Shown piece after piece: positions 1-8,624 of a stretch of 64,000 bases of DNA. The stretch comes from Gemmobacter megaterium. GTDB taxonomy: Bacteria > Pseudomonadota > Alphaproteobacteria > Rhodobacterales > Rhodobacteraceae. A program made the translations under genes and the position numbers. Positions within the stretch are counted from its first letter, which is position 1. The number at the start of each line of letters is the position of its first letter. The stretch lies in NCBI RefSeq assembly GCF_900156815.1, contig NZ_FTOT01000004.1, positions 248,001 to 312,000 of the forward strand. The letters are read 5' to 3'. The notes beneath the pieces were generated by a model. The model was not told the DNA's origin. It worked only from the letters and a program-made list of their open reading frames with translations, and searched no databases.

Positions 1-401
1 GCAGTGTTGCCGACCATGGGGAACTTGTAGCGTTGCAGCACCGGCGCCAGCGCCAGATGCATGGGCGTGCCCCAGGGCGCGGCCAGCAGATCAACCTTGT
101 CCTGGGTGATCAGCCGTTCATAGATGCGCACGGTATTGGCCGGGTTCGACTGGTCGTCATAGCTGACGAATTCCACCGGGCGCTTTTCGCCGCCCGGAAG
201 TTCCAGTCCGCCGCTTGCGTTCACCTGGTCCTGCCACAGCAGATACGGGTTTTCCTGCGATGGGGCGGCGGCGGCAAAGATGCCGGTGCGCGCGATGGAA
301 TATCCGATGCGGATGGGATCGGCGGCCAGCTCCGCGCCCGTAGAGGCAAGCGTCATCAACGCCGTCAGCGCGAGTCCCGCCAGACTGTTGGGTCGTTTCA
401 T
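1..401 (-). CDS. ABC transporter substrate-binding protein, branched-chain amino-acid type (partial, 3' end outside window)
   Basis: Only the N-terminal ~133 residues are present; the gene runs off the left edge. The ATG at 401 is preceded by AGGAG about ten bases upstream. Residues 1-27 form a typical Sec signal peptide (basic start, Leu/Ala core, cleavage near ELA-ADP). The mature start 'IRIGYSIARTGIFAA' followed by 'NPANTVRIYERLI' matches the periplasmic-binding Peripla_BP_6 (LivK-like) fold. Such proteins capture a small ligand in the periplasm and hand it to an ABC permease. The ligand cannot be read from the sequence. It lies 121 bp downstream of the molybdenum hydroxylase operon on the same strand, so I infer it imports the substrate of that enzyme. 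Confidence 0.82.
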   Translation of the reverse strand, partial: MKRPNSLAGLALTALMTLASTGAELAADPIRIGYSIARTGIFAAAAPSQENPYLLWQDQVNASGGLELPGGEKRPVEFVSYDDQSNPANTVRIYERLITQDKVDLLAAPWGTPMHLALAPVLQRYKFPMVGNT

Positions 402-433
402 CGTGTCCTGACTCCTGTTGGGGTGGTCGTGCG

Positions 434-497
434 CCCCGGTTTTGGTCCGGGGTCGTGTCGTCGTAAGGTGGTCGTGCCGGATCCGGGCCATGCCCGG
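434..497 (-). other. Two small GC-rich hairpins between hydroxylase operon and binding-protein gene
   Basis: Two stem-loops sit in the 121-bp gap: CCCCGG/CCGGGG around a 7-base loop (434-452) and CCGGGC/GCCCGG around CAT (483-497). Neither is followed by a T run. They could attenuate or process the transcript between the two genes. A role is inference only. Confidence 0.3.
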
Positions 498-522
498 TGT
501 CGTCCGATGCGCCGGGGCGGGG

Positions 523-2826
523 TCAGCCGCCTGCCCCGGTCATGCCGTTCAGAACCCGTTCGCCGCTGAGCGGCAGGTGGTGGTGCCGGGCCCCCGTGGC
601 CTGCGCCACCGCATTGGCCACCGCGCCCACGACCGGGTTCAGCCCGATTTCGCCAGCGCCCTTGGCACCGAAGGGGCCGGAGGGTTCGGGATCCTCGATG
701 ATGTAGGTGTGGATCGCGTCGGGCACGTCGCGCATCGTCGGCACCTTGTAATCCATCAGCGAGGGGTTGGCCAAACGCGCGCCATCCCAGACCATTTCCT
801 CGACCAGCGCATAGCCGAGCCCCTGGACAAAGCCGCCGTGCAACTGCACCTCGACCAACCTGGGGTTGATGGCCCGGCCCACATCGGCCGCCGACCATGC
901 CTCGTGCACGCTGACCTGGCCCGACACGGGATCCACATCGACATCCACCCCCATGGCGGCAAAGCTGAACACGCCGATCCGCGGGAACGGCAGGCCCAGC
1001 GCGATGGCGCGCTTGGGGTCATGGGTGGGTTCGTCAAAGACCAATGTGTTCGCGCCCACGATAGGGCCGCCCGCCGCCCAATGCGCACGCCCCGAGATCT
1101 GGGCAAAGGTCAGGTCGGTGTTCGCCCCCTTGCGGCCAATGCGTCCGCCCTCGCGCAGTTCCAGATCCTCGATGGGGCACTCCAGCATCTCGGCGGCGTG
1201 GTCCATCGCCTTGTCCACCACCGCCCTGGCCGCCGCCTTGACCGCGCGCCCGGTGGTATAGGTCACGCGGCTGGCTGTCGTGCCCCAGTTATAGGGCGAC
1301 CCATCGGTATCAGGGCTGGCCACCGCCACACGGTCCAGCGGCACCTTCAGTTCTTCGGCGCAGATCTGGGCCAGCACAGTATCGGACCCCTGCCCGATAT
1401 CCGTGGCGCCGGTGTTGAGCGAGATCGTCCCGTCCTCCAGCATCCGCACGATGGCGCCGGTGCCCAGCAGGCCCGAGATATGCGCCGACACCGCCAGCCC
1501 GAAGTTGCGCGGGCGGCCATCGGCGCGCGGTGTGCTGGCCGCCTGTTCCACCACATCCAGACAACGCGCCAACCCGTTCGAGGCGATCTTTGGCCCGACG
1601 AACCAGGTATCGCCCTCGCGCAGCATGTTCTTGCGGCGCATGGCAAAGGCATCCAGCCCGACCTTTTCAGCGATCTGGTCGATCTGCTGCTCGCCGGCAA
1701 ACAACACCTGCGGGTTACCAAATCCGCGAAAGGCGCCGAACCGCAGTTTGTTGGTATAGACCAGCTGGCCCGACGCCCGCATGTGCGGAATGCGATACGG
1801 CCCGCCGCTCATCAGCAGCGCATAGCCCATCACGCCGGGGCTGTCGTCGGCAAAGGCGCCGCAATCCAGCAACACGCGGCATTCGCGCGCCACCAGCGTG
1901 CCATCCGCCCGTGCCCCGGTCTTCATCCATACCTTGAACGGATGGCGGGCGCGGACCATCTCGAAATCTTCTTCGCGCGACAGGATCATCTTGACCGGGC
2001 GCTGCGCCTTGATCGCCAGCGCGACGCAGATCGGCTGGATATGCGGCTCCATCTTGTTGCCGAACCCGGCACCCACACGCGGGGTCAGGCTGCGCAGCTG
2101 CGACATCGGCAGGCCAAGCGATTCACAGACATTGGCCTGCACGCGGAACACCGACTGGTTGGCCGACCACAGGGTGACGCGGCCATTCGCATCCACCTCG
2201 GCCAGCGCGCCGCAGGGTTCCATCGACACATGGGCCTGCGCCTGCGTGGTATATTCGCCTTCGACGATCACATCGCACTGATCCCAGGCGGTATCGACAT
2301 TGCCTTCTTCCAGCCTGGTGCGGCTGCACAGGTTGCCCTGGGATCCGGCATCGAACACCTTGATATAGTCGGCCAGATGCTCGTGCAGGATCGGCGCGTC
2401 TTCGGCTAGCCCGTCCTCGGGCGACAGGACCGCAGGAAGTTCCTCGTACCGCACCTCGATCAGACGACAGGCGGCGCGGGCCTCGGCCTCGGTCCGGGCG
2501 GCGACGGCGGCGACGGGTTCGCCGACATACATCACCTTGCCGCGTGCAATGGCATGTTCGTCCTTGATAAAGGCGCCCATACGCCCGTCGCCCACATCAT
2601 CGCCGGTAACAATGGCCACCACGCCAGGCGCAGCCAGCGCCGCTGTCAGGTCATAGCCAAGGATGCGGGCATGGGGATGCGGGCTGGCCAGAATGGCGCC
2701 ATGCAACATGCCGGGGCGATAAAGGTCGGCAATGTACTGCGCCTGACCGCGCACCTTTTCCAGGCTGTCGACCTTGGCAACCGGCTTACCGACCGTGCTG
2801 CCGGCAAAGGGGGCATCCAGGCTCAT
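523..2826 (-). CDS. Xanthine dehydrogenase family protein, molybdopterin-binding (large) subunit
   Basis: 767 residues, the full length for the CoxL/XdhB-type catalytic subunit of molybdenum hydroxylases. These hydroxylate a carbon centre (aldehyde, purine, N-heterocycle or CoA-thioester substrates) using water. The active-site loop reads GAFRGFG at residues 364-370, as in xanthine/aldehyde-oxidising members, not the AYRCSFR of true form-I CO dehydrogenase. The catalytic glutamate is in GAGEIG (Glu726). The ATG at 2826 overlaps the stop of the [2Fe-2S] subunit by four bases (ATGA), so translation is probably coupled. An in-frame extension upstream to 2997 exists but would lie inside the neighbouring gene. 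The substrate is unknown; annotation as CO dehydrogenase would be wrong. Confidence 0.92.
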   Translation of the reverse strand: MSLDAPFAGSTVGKPVAKVDSLEKVRGQAQYIADLYRPGMLHGAILASPHPHARILGYDLTAALAAPGVVAIVTGDDVGDGRMGAFIKDEHAIARGKVMYVGEPVAAVAARTEAEARAACRLIEVRYEELPAVLSPEDGLAEDAPILHEHLADYIKVFDAGSQGNLCSRTRLEEGNVDTAWDQCDVIVEGEYTTQAQAHVSMEPCGALAEVDANGRVTLWSANQSVFRVQANVCESLGLPMSQLRSLTPRVGAGFGNKMEPHIQPICVALAIKAQRPVKMILSREEDFEMVRARHPFKVWMKTGARADGTLVARECRVLLDCGAFADDSPGVMGYALLMSGGPYRIPHMRASGQLVYTNKLRFGAFRGFGNPQVLFAGEQQIDQIAEKVGLDAFAMRRKNMLREGDTWFVGPKIASNGLARCLDVVEQAASTPRADGRPRNFGLAVSAHISGLLGTGAIVRMLEDGTISLNTGATDIGQGSDTVLAQICAEELKVPLDRVAVASPDTDGSPYNWGTTASRVTYTTGRAVKAAARAVVDKAMDHAAEMLECPIEDLELREGGRIGRKGANTDLTFAQISGRAHWAAGGPIVGANTLVFDEPTHDPKRAIALGLPFPRIGVFSFAAMGVDVDVDPVSGQVSVHEAWSAADVGRAINPRLVEVQLHGGFVQGLGYALVEEMVWDGARLANPSLMDYKVPTMRDVPDAIHTYIIEDPEPSGPFGAKGAGEIGLNPVVGAVANAVAQATGARHHHLPLSGERVLNGMTGAGG

Positions 2827-3299
2827 GGCGTCAACTCCTCGGCAGCGTTGCAAACCGCATCCACGATGGTGCGGTATCCGGTGCAGCGGCACAGATTGCC
2901 CGACAGCGCGGATTTCACCGTCTCGCGGCTGGGGCGCGGGGTTTCCGCCAGCAGATTGCGGGCCGACAGCAACATCCCCGATGTGCAGAACCCGCACTGA
3001 ACCCCGCCGCTTTCAACCATGTGCCGTTGCAGGGTGGCCATGACGGGATCGCTGTTCATCCCCTCCATCGTGCGCAGATCGTGGCCTTCGCAGCGCGCGG
3101 TCAGCGTCAGGCAGGCGCGCACGGGCAGGCCGTCGATCAGCACGGTGCAGGCGCCACAGACGCCCTGATTGCAGCCACGCTTGGGCGACAGCACGCCCAG
3201 ACCATCACGCAGGGTTTCCAGCAGCGTGGCATCGGGGGCGGTTGCCACCTCGGTGTCCTCGCCATTCAGGGTCAGGGTGAACAGGGCCTTTTTCGCCAT
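2823..3299 (-). CDS. (2Fe-2S)-binding small subunit of molybdenum hydroxylase
   Basis: 158 residues with both cluster domains of the family. A plant-type [2Fe-2S] ferredoxin domain has Cys43, Cys48, Cys51 and Cys63 (CNQGVCGAC...C). A helical C-terminal domain has Cys102, Cys105, Cys137 and Cys139 (CGFC...CRC). It passes electrons from the molybdopterin subunit to the FAD subunit. The start ATG at 3299 shares one base with the stop of the FAD subunit (TGATG). The gene order CoxG-FAD-FeS-Mo suggests a single translationally coupled operon. Confidence 0.93.
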   Translation of the reverse strand: MAKKALFTLTLNGEDTEVATAPDATLLETLRDGLGVLSPKRGCNQGVCGACTVLIDGLPVRACLTLTARCEGHDLRTMEGMNSDPVMATLQRHMVESGGVQCGFCTSGMLLSARNLLAETPRPSRETVKSALSGNLCRCTGYRTIVDAVCNAAEELTP

Positions 3300-4144
3300 C
3301 ACGCGGCCTCCATCACGGGGTTGAGTTCGGCCAGAACCAACGTGATCAGCCGCGGGATCAGCGCCAGCCGGTATTCGGCACTGCCCCGCACGTCGTCCAC
3401 CGGATCGGCCAGCGCCACCAGCGCGGCGGCGAATTCGGCCACGGCGCCCGCGTCGTGCAGATGGCCGTGCAAGGCCGCCTCGGCGTCGCGGTCGCGGATC
3501 GGGCCCGGACCACAGGCGCCAATCGCCACCCGCAGTCCCTGGCCATCCGCCGTCAGCGCCATGGCGCAAGAGGCGGTGGCATAATCGCCCGACACCCGCG
3601 CAATCTTGCGATAGGTCGAGGCAGCGGCCTCCGGCGCCGGAAGGGTGATGGCGGTCAGAATCTCGCCTGGTTCCAGCGCGGTTTCGTACCAGTCCTGCAC
3701 ATAGTCCAGGATCGGCACATCGCGCGCGCCCTCTGGTCCCAGAAACGACAGGACGGCATCGGCACAGGCCAGCGCGGGCAGGTAATCGGCCGCGGGGTCG
3801 GCATTGGCGACCGATCCGCCCATGGTGCCCATGTTGCGCACCACCTTGTTCGCAATCATCCCGGCCGCCTTGCGCACCACCATCAGCGAGCCGGTGAGCA
3901 GGTCCGACCCGGCCGTATCGGCGTGACGGGTCATGGCACCCACCCGGAGGCGGCCATCTGCCAAACGCTCGATCCCGCGCAGGCCGGCTATGCGGTCCAG
4001 GCTGATCAGATGGCTGCTGTCCACCAGCCCGGCATTGCGCATGGCCACCAGCGTGGCCCCGCCCGCAATGGGCCGTGCCTCCGGGTGATCGGCCAACAGC
4101 GCCACCGCCTGATCCAGCGTGTCGGGAAACAGAACCTGCGTCAT
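3299..4144 (-). CDS. FAD-binding (medium) subunit of molybdenum hydroxylase
   Basis: 281 residues, CoxM/XdhA-FAD family (PCMH-type FAD fold plus CO-dehydrogenase flavoprotein C-terminal domain). The FAD-contact motifs AGGATLVAM (about residues 30-38) and TMGGSVANADPAADYLPAL (middle of the protein) are visible. It takes electrons from the iron-sulfur subunit and passes them to the final acceptor. The ATG at 4144 overlaps the end of the CoxG-like gene (ATGA). A long upstream in-frame extension to 4510 is antisense-like noise inside the CoxG gene and was rejected. Confidence 0.92.
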   Translation of the reverse strand: MTQVLFPDTLDQAVALLADHPEARPIAGGATLVAMRNAGLVDSSHLISLDRIAGLRGIERLADGRLRVGAMTRHADTAGSDLLTGSLMVVRKAAGMIANKVVRNMGTMGGSVANADPAADYLPALACADAVLSFLGPEGARDVPILDYVQDWYETALEPGEILTAITLPAPEAAASTYRKIARVSGDYATASCAMALTADGQGLRVAIGACGPGPIRDRDAEAALHGHLHDAGAVAEFAAALVALADPVDDVRGSAEYRLALIPRLITLVLAELNPVMEAA

Positions 4145-4593
4145 GCCGCCACCTCCAGCTTGTGCCGGAACGTCTCGACGAACACATCGGCCAGTTGGTC
4201 TGCCTTCTTGCGAAAGATGCCCAGGCCGAATTTCCCCAACCGCCCGGTCATCGACACATCGGCCTCGTAGGATACTTTGGTGCCGCCGGTTTCCGTCGGC
4301 TCCAGCCGCAGCACATTGTCCGACGAGACGACCGAGGCGCGCGTGCCCTCTTCGCCCGAGGTACGGGAGATCACGGTGTGCGGCGCCTCTTCGGACAGTA
4401 CCGTCACCACCAGATTGAACCGCGCCGAAATCGGCCCGACCTTGACCGACACCTTGGCGCGATAGGCCATCGGGTCGATCTGTTCGATGCTTTCGCAACC
4501 CGGAATGCACTGCACCATCAGTTCCGGATCACGCACCTTGTCCCATACGCGATCCTGCGGCGCGTCCACCTGAAATTCCCCGGCGATCTTCAT
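4141..4593 (-). CDS. CoxG-like SRPBCC family protein (hydroxylase accessory)
   Basis: 150 residues beginning MKIAGEFQVDAPQDRVWDKV, the typical start of the CoxG/SRPBCC (START-like) family. In CO dehydrogenase clusters CoxG tethers the enzyme to the membrane; its role with other molybdenum hydroxylases is less clear. It is the first gene of this minus-strand operon and is transcribed away from the TetR gene. I started it at the ATG at 4593 because this matches the family N terminus; the longer reading frame adds 18 atypical residues. Confidence 0.85.
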   Translation of the reverse strand: MKIAGEFQVDAPQDRVWDKVRDPELMVQCIPGCESIEQIDPMAYRAKVSVKVGPISARFNLVVTVLSEEAPHTVISRTSGEEGTRASVVSSDNVLRLEPTETGGTKVSYEADVSMTGRLGKFGLGIFRKKADQLADVFVETFRHKLEVAA

Positions 4594-4703
4594 GCCCGAC
4601 CCCTGCGGCCAAGGGAGGCGATGCGCCGGACGGAGTCCGGCTGGCAAGTGAAGCTGGTCATTCTGGTTCCCTGTCTTGGTTCGGCGCTCTGCGGCGCATT
4701 AGC

Positions 4704-4714
4704 GAACGTCGTTC
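4704..4714. promoter_or_regulatory. Candidate TetR operator, copy 1
   Basis: Perfect 11-bp palindrome GAACG-T-CGTTC with flanking TAG...CTA, in the divergent promoter region. It matches copy 2 at 4753 in 9 of 11 positions. It lies about 30 bp downstream of a minus-strand TTGACA (4743-4748), so binding here could block the hydroxylase operon promoter. Confidence 0.5.
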
Positions 4715-4752
4715 TCTAAAGGGAAAACATATATCTTGATTCTGTCAATAGA

Positions 4753-4763
4753 GAATGTCATTC
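4753..4763. promoter_or_regulatory. Candidate TetR operator, copy 2
   Basis: Perfect 11-bp palindrome GAATG-T-CATTC, preceded by TAGA. It starts 49 bp from copy 1 and 23 bp before the TetR start codon, which suggests autoregulation. The shared pattern is GAA(C/T)GTC(G/A)TTC. Confidence 0.5.
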
Positions 4764-4785
4764 GGTTATCAGGAGGTGGTCCTGC

Positions 4786-5373
4786 ATGGCACGAGTGAAG
4801 AACGAACAGGTCCGCAAGGCGATCCTTGACGCAGCCGCCAAGCTGTTCGAGGAAAAGGGTTATATCGCCACGACCATCAGCAGCATCGCCAAGGCCGCGG
4901 GAACCTCACAGTCCAACGTCTATGTCTATTTTTCGTCCAAGATCGAAATCGCCTTTGCCGTGTTCGACCCCTGGTTCCGCGATCAGATCGAGGCGCTGGA
5001 GGCGCAGGTGCTGGCCGAAACGGACACAACCGCCCGGCTGCGCCTGATGGTGCGCGGCCTGCTCGAAGGCATCGCCGGGGACCGTTCGGGGCAAACCCTG
5101 ACGCTGGTTCAGGCGCTGGCCACCGCGCGACCGGGCGACAACTACAGCCCCGACCTGCTGAACTGGACGATGGACCGCATCGGCGCCATGATGGCCGCCT
5201 GCCTGCCCGACACCACGGCGACCGAACGCCATGCGCTGGTGCAGGCGCTGATCCTGGCCTTTGACGGGGTCGCCCTGCGCCAGAACCTGCGCCGCACCGA
5301 TCTGGACGAGGCACAATCGGTCGCGGCCGTGATGCGGCTGTTCGGCGCCATATCCGACCGTCGCGCCGCCTGA
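4786..5373 (+). CDS. TetR/AcrR family transcriptional regulator
   Basis: 195 residues, the usual TetR length. The N-terminal DNA-binding domain has its helix-turn-helix at about residues 29-48 (ISSIAKAAGTSQSNVYVYF). The rest is an all-helical ligand and dimerisation domain with no recognisable specificity. A strong AGGAGG stands nine bases before the ATG. It is divergent from the molybdenum hydroxylase operon, and two palindromes lie in the 192-bp gap between them. I infer it represses that operon (and itself) until the substrate or an intermediate binds. Confidence 0.92.
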   Translation: MARVKNEQVRKAILDAAAKLFEEKGYIATTISSIAKAAGTSQSNVYVYFSSKIEIAFAVFDPWFRDQIEALEAQVLAETDTTARLRLMVRGLLEGIAGDRSGQTLTLVQALATARPGDNYSPDLLNWTMDRIGAMMAACLPDTTATERHALVQALILAFDGVALRQNLRRTDLDEAQSVAAVMRLFGAISDRRAA

Positions 5374-5436
5374 ACTGCCCATTGGATGCGCGGGCAATAC
5401 CGCCTAAACTCTGCCTGATTGCAGGAGGAGCCGGGC

Positions 5437-7260
5437 GTGACCGCCACCACCCGACGTATTCTGGCCATTGCCCTGGCCGTGCTGCTGACGGCCGTTGCGG
5501 TCGGCCATGCCGAACGTCAGGCCCGCCGCAGCTATCTGGCCGAAGCGCAGGCCCGCACCGAAACCGCGCTGGGGCTGACCACCAATGCGCTGGCCGCCTA
5601 TCTTGCGCGTTATGAGGTGACGCCACAACTTCTCGCCGAACTCGATGCGATCCGGTTGATGGTGACGTTCCCCGACGATCCGATCCGCCGCGCCACGATC
5701 AACCGGCTGCTGGAGGATCGCAACGATGTGGTGGGATCGTCCGACATCTACATCATGCGGATGGATGGCGAGACCATCGCAGCCTCGAACCACGCGCGGC
5801 CAGACAGTTTCATCGGACAGAATTTCATCTATCGCCCCTATTTCTATGACGCTGCCAAAGGCGAACCGGCCCGGTTCTATGCCTTGGGCACGACATCGGG
5901 GGTGCGCGGCTATTACTTTTCTGCGCCCATTCGCAACCTCGCGGGTCAGATCGCCGGGGTCATCGCGGTCAAGGTCGGCGTCGATGCGCTGGAGATGGGC
6001 TGGCGTGGCAGCGAATACCGCATCTTCGTGACCGACCCCGAAGGGATCGTGTTCCTGTCTTCGGAACCCGACTGGCTCTATGGCAGCATCCTGCCGCTGA
6101 CGCCTGACCGGCTGTCGCGCACGGCCGCGTCGCGCCGCTATTCCGACGCCGCGCTGCGGGAACTGCCGGTCACGGCAACGGATTCGGCCGGTGTGCCGCT
6201 GGTGCGCATGATGGCCGATGGTGGACCGCATGATCATGTCGCAACCGCGCAGGTCATGCCATCGGCGGGCTGGACGGTGCATGTCCTGCTGGACAGCGCG
6301 GGCGCGCTGACGGATGCGCGCATTGCCACGGCGGGCGTGGCCCTCGCGCTGTGCCTGATCGGAGTGGGCGGGCTGGTCGTCTTGCAACGCCGGGCACGGG
6401 CCGCCGAACGGCTGGCCTATGAGGCGCGCGCCAAGGCTGATCTGGAACGCAGGGTCGCCGAACGCACCGCCGACCTGGCCCGTGTCAACGCGCATCTGGA
6501 GCAGGAAGTGGCCGAGCGCAAGGCGACCGAGGCGGCCTTGCGATCCGCTCAGGCCAATCTGGTGCGGGTGGGCAAGCTGGCCGCCCTTGGCCAGATGTCG
6601 GCGGCCCTGAGCCACGAGATCAACCAGCCGCTGGCCGCCGCCCGCAACTATGCCGACAGCGCGGCCATCCTGCTGGATCGCGGCGAGGTGGCGCGCGCGC
6701 GCGACAACATCGGGCTGATCCTGTCCCTGATCGACCGTATCGGTGCCATCGGCCGCCACCTGCGCAATGCCGCGCGCAAGCCGAACCAGCGCCTGGACCC
6801 GGTGCATCTGCCCGCCCTGCTGGAAGAAACCCAGGTCATCGTCGGGGGCCGCCTTGCCTCGGCCCGCGCCGAGATTCTGGTGGATCTGCCGCCCGACCTG
6901 CCGCCGGTGATGGCCGGTGCCACGCGGTTGCAGCAGGTTCTGGTGAATCTTGTCACCAACGCTGCCGATGCCGTCGAAGGGCTGGACGACCGCCGCATCA
7001 CACTGTCCGCACGACTGGAAGGCGACAGGGTCGTGATCCGGGTGCGGGACCGCGGCCCCGGTGTTGCCCCGGCGATCGCAGAACGGATCTTTGATCCGTT
7101 CTTCACGACCAAAGGCGTCGGGCTGGGCCTGGGGCTCTCGATTTCTTACAACATCGTCAAGGACTTCGGCGGCGAGATTTCCTTGCGGGATGCCGGTCCG
7201 GGGGCGGAGTTCAGCGTCGTCCTGCCCGCCGCCCTGCCCGTGTCAGAGGTGGCCGCATGA
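5437..7260 (+). CDS. DctB-type sensor histidine kinase
   Basis: 607 residues from a GTG start at 5437, chosen because GGAGGAG lies six bases upstream; a TTG further up has no ribosome site. Order: membrane helix ~7-24, periplasmic double-Cache/PAS-like sensor domain, second membrane helix ~290-310, coiled coil, then dimerisation domain with phospho-acceptor His393 (HEINQPL) and an ATPase domain with the N box (NLVTNAADAV) and glycine boxes (DRGPGV, GVGLGLGLS). The family senses C4-dicarboxylates or related organic acids. A weak promoter (TTGGAT, 17 bp, TAAACT) lies at 5382-5410. It overlaps its response regulator by four bases (ATGA). No dctPQM transporter is adjacent, so the ligand is uncertain. 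Confidence 0.9.
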   Translation: MTATTRRILAIALAVLLTAVAVGHAERQARRSYLAEAQARTETALGLTTNALAAYLARYEVTPQLLAELDAIRLMVTFPDDPIRRATINRLLEDRNDVVGSSDIYIMRMDGETIAASNHARPDSFIGQNFIYRPYFYDAAKGEPARFYALGTTSGVRGYYFSAPIRNLAGQIAGVIAVKVGVDALEMGWRGSEYRIFVTDPEGIVFLSSEPDWLYGSILPLTPDRLSRTAASRRYSDAALRELPVTATDSAGVPLVRMMADGGPHDHVATAQVMPSAGWTVHVLLDSAGALTDARIATAGVALALCLIGVGGLVVLQRRARAAERLAYEARAKADLERRVAERTADLARVNAHLEQEVAERKATEAALRSAQANLVRVGKLAALGQMSAALSHEINQPLAAARNYADSAAILLDRGEVARARDNIGLILSLIDRIGAIGRHLRNAARKPNQRLDPVHLPALLEETQVIVGGRLASARAEILVDLPPDLPPVMAGATRLQQVLVNLVTNAADAVEGLDDRRITLSARLEGDRVVIRVRDRGPGVAPAIAERIFDPFFTTKGVGLGLGLSISYNIVKDFGGEISLRDAGPGAEFSVVLPAALPVSEVAA

Positions 7261-8624
7261 CCCGGATTCTGCTGGTGGACGACGATCCGGGGATGCGGCA
7301 TTCGACGGCCCAGGCGCTGGAACTGGCCGGCTTTGCCGTCGAGGCCCTGTCCTCCGCCGAGGAGGCGCTCGCGCTTGCCAGCCCCGGCTTCAACGGGGTC
7401 GTCGTCAGCGACATCCGGATGCCGGCAATGGATGGCATGACCCTGCTGGCCCGCCTGCACGAGATGGACGCCGAAATTCCGGTGATCCTTGTGACCGGTC
7501 ACGCCGAAGTGCAGCTCGCGGTCGAGGCGATGCGCAAGGGCGCCTATGACTTCATCGAAAAACCCTTTGTCGTGATGGATCTTGCCACCGTGCTGCGCCG
7601 CGCCGCCGATCATCGTGCGCTGGTGATCGAGAACCGCCGCCTGCGCGCGGTTGCAGGCAAGCGGGACGACATCGAAGCCCGCCTGCCGGGCCGGACCCAG
7701 GTGATGGTGGATCTGCGCTATCGCCTGCGGGCGATTGGCGCCTCGGATGCCGATACGCTGATCATCGGGCCCACCGGCGCGGGCAAAGAGGTGGTCGCCC
7801 GCGCGCTGCATGACATCTCTGCCCGTGCCGGGCGCCCCTTCATCGCCATAAACTGTGCCGCCCTGCCAGAGGCACTTATCGAAAGCGAACTTTTCGGGCA
7901 TGAGGCCGGGGCTTTTCCTGGCGCTCTGCGACCACGATTTGGCAAATTCGAACATGCCCGCGGTGGAACGGTGCTGCTGGACGAAATCGGCTCCATGCCG
8001 ACCGAACTTCAGGCCAAGCTGCTGCGCGTCTTGCAGGAACGGGTCATCACCCGTCTGGGATCGAACGAGCCAGTGCCGCTTGACGTGCGCTTCGTCGCCA
8101 CCAGCAAGACGGATCTGGCCGCCGCCGTGGCGCAGGGCGCCTTCCGCGAGGATTTGTACTGGCGGTTGAATGTTGCGGTGCTGCACGTGCCCCCGCTCTC
8201 GGCCCGGCGCGAGGACATACCGCTGCTGTTTCTGCAACTGGTCCGGGAATCGGCGGCCCGCCATGGTATTGCAGAACGCGATGTGCTGCCCGAGCGCCTG
8301 TCGGCGCTGGCCACGCGGGACTGGCCGGGGAATGTGCGTGAACTGCGCAATCTGGCAGAACGCTATGTCCTCAATCTCGATCCGCTGGACACCACCGGCG
8401 CACGTGGTGCCGCCGCCCCCACCGGCACCCGGCTGGCAGACCGCATGGCCGATTATGAACGCAGCCTGATCGCGGGCGCCATCGCCGCACATGGCGGGCG
8501 CCTGAAGGCGGTCTACGAATCCCTCGGGATCTCGCGCAAGACGCTCTATGAAAAGATGCAGCGCCACGAACTTGACCGGCGGCTGATCCTCGAAACCCCG
8601 GACGCCAGCGAAGATCCGCTGTAA
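7257..8624 (+). CDS. DctD-type AAA+ response regulator with altered GAFTGA loop
   Basis: 455 residues: receiver domain with phospho-acceptor Asp52 (SDIRMPAMDG), AAA+ ATPase domain with Walker A GPTGAGKE (171-178) and Walker B-type GGTVLLDE, and a Fis-like helix-turn-helix at the C terminus (SRKTLYEKM). In family members the GAFTGA loop contacts sigma-54. Here residues 218-223 read GAFPGA, and the following residues (LRPRFGKFEHARGG) otherwise align well. A proline at this threonine would be expected to impair sigma-54 engagement, so the protein may act on another sigma factor or have lost activator function. It is co-translated with the DctB-like kinase. Confidence 0.9.
   Translation: MTRILLVDDDPGMRHSTAQALELAGFAVEALSSAEEALALASPGFNGVVVSDIRMPAMDGMTLLARLHEMDAEIPVILVTGHAEVQLAVEAMRKGAYDFIEKPFVVMDLATVLRRAADHRALVIENRRLRAVAGKRDDIEARLPGRTQVMVDLRYRLRAIGASDADTLIIGPTGAGKEVVARALHDISARAGRPFIAINCAALPEALIESELFGHEAGAFPGALRPRFGKFEHARGGTVLLDEIGSMPTELQAKLLRVLQERVITRLGSNEPVPLDVRFVATSKTDLAAAVAQGAFREDLYWRLNVAVLHVPPLSARREDIPLLFLQLVRESAARHGIAERDVLPERLSALATRDWPGNVRELRNLAERYVLNLDPLDTTGARGAAAPTGTRLADRMADYERSLIAGAIAAHGGRLKAVYESLGISRKTLYEKMQRHELDRRLILETPDASEDPL

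Noticed and set aside
418-2409. 663-codon plus-strand frame across the molybdopterin subunit
   Set aside because: Antisense shadow of a clearly homologous gene; composition is His/Arg-rich, as such shadows are. Similar shadows opposite pepN (39918-42686) and dnaK (25213-27204) were rejected for the same reason.
523-4593. Carbon monoxide dehydrogenase (coxMSL) label
   Set aside because: The large subunit has GAFRGFG, not the AYRCSFR loop that carries the active-site cysteine of form-I CO dehydrogenase.
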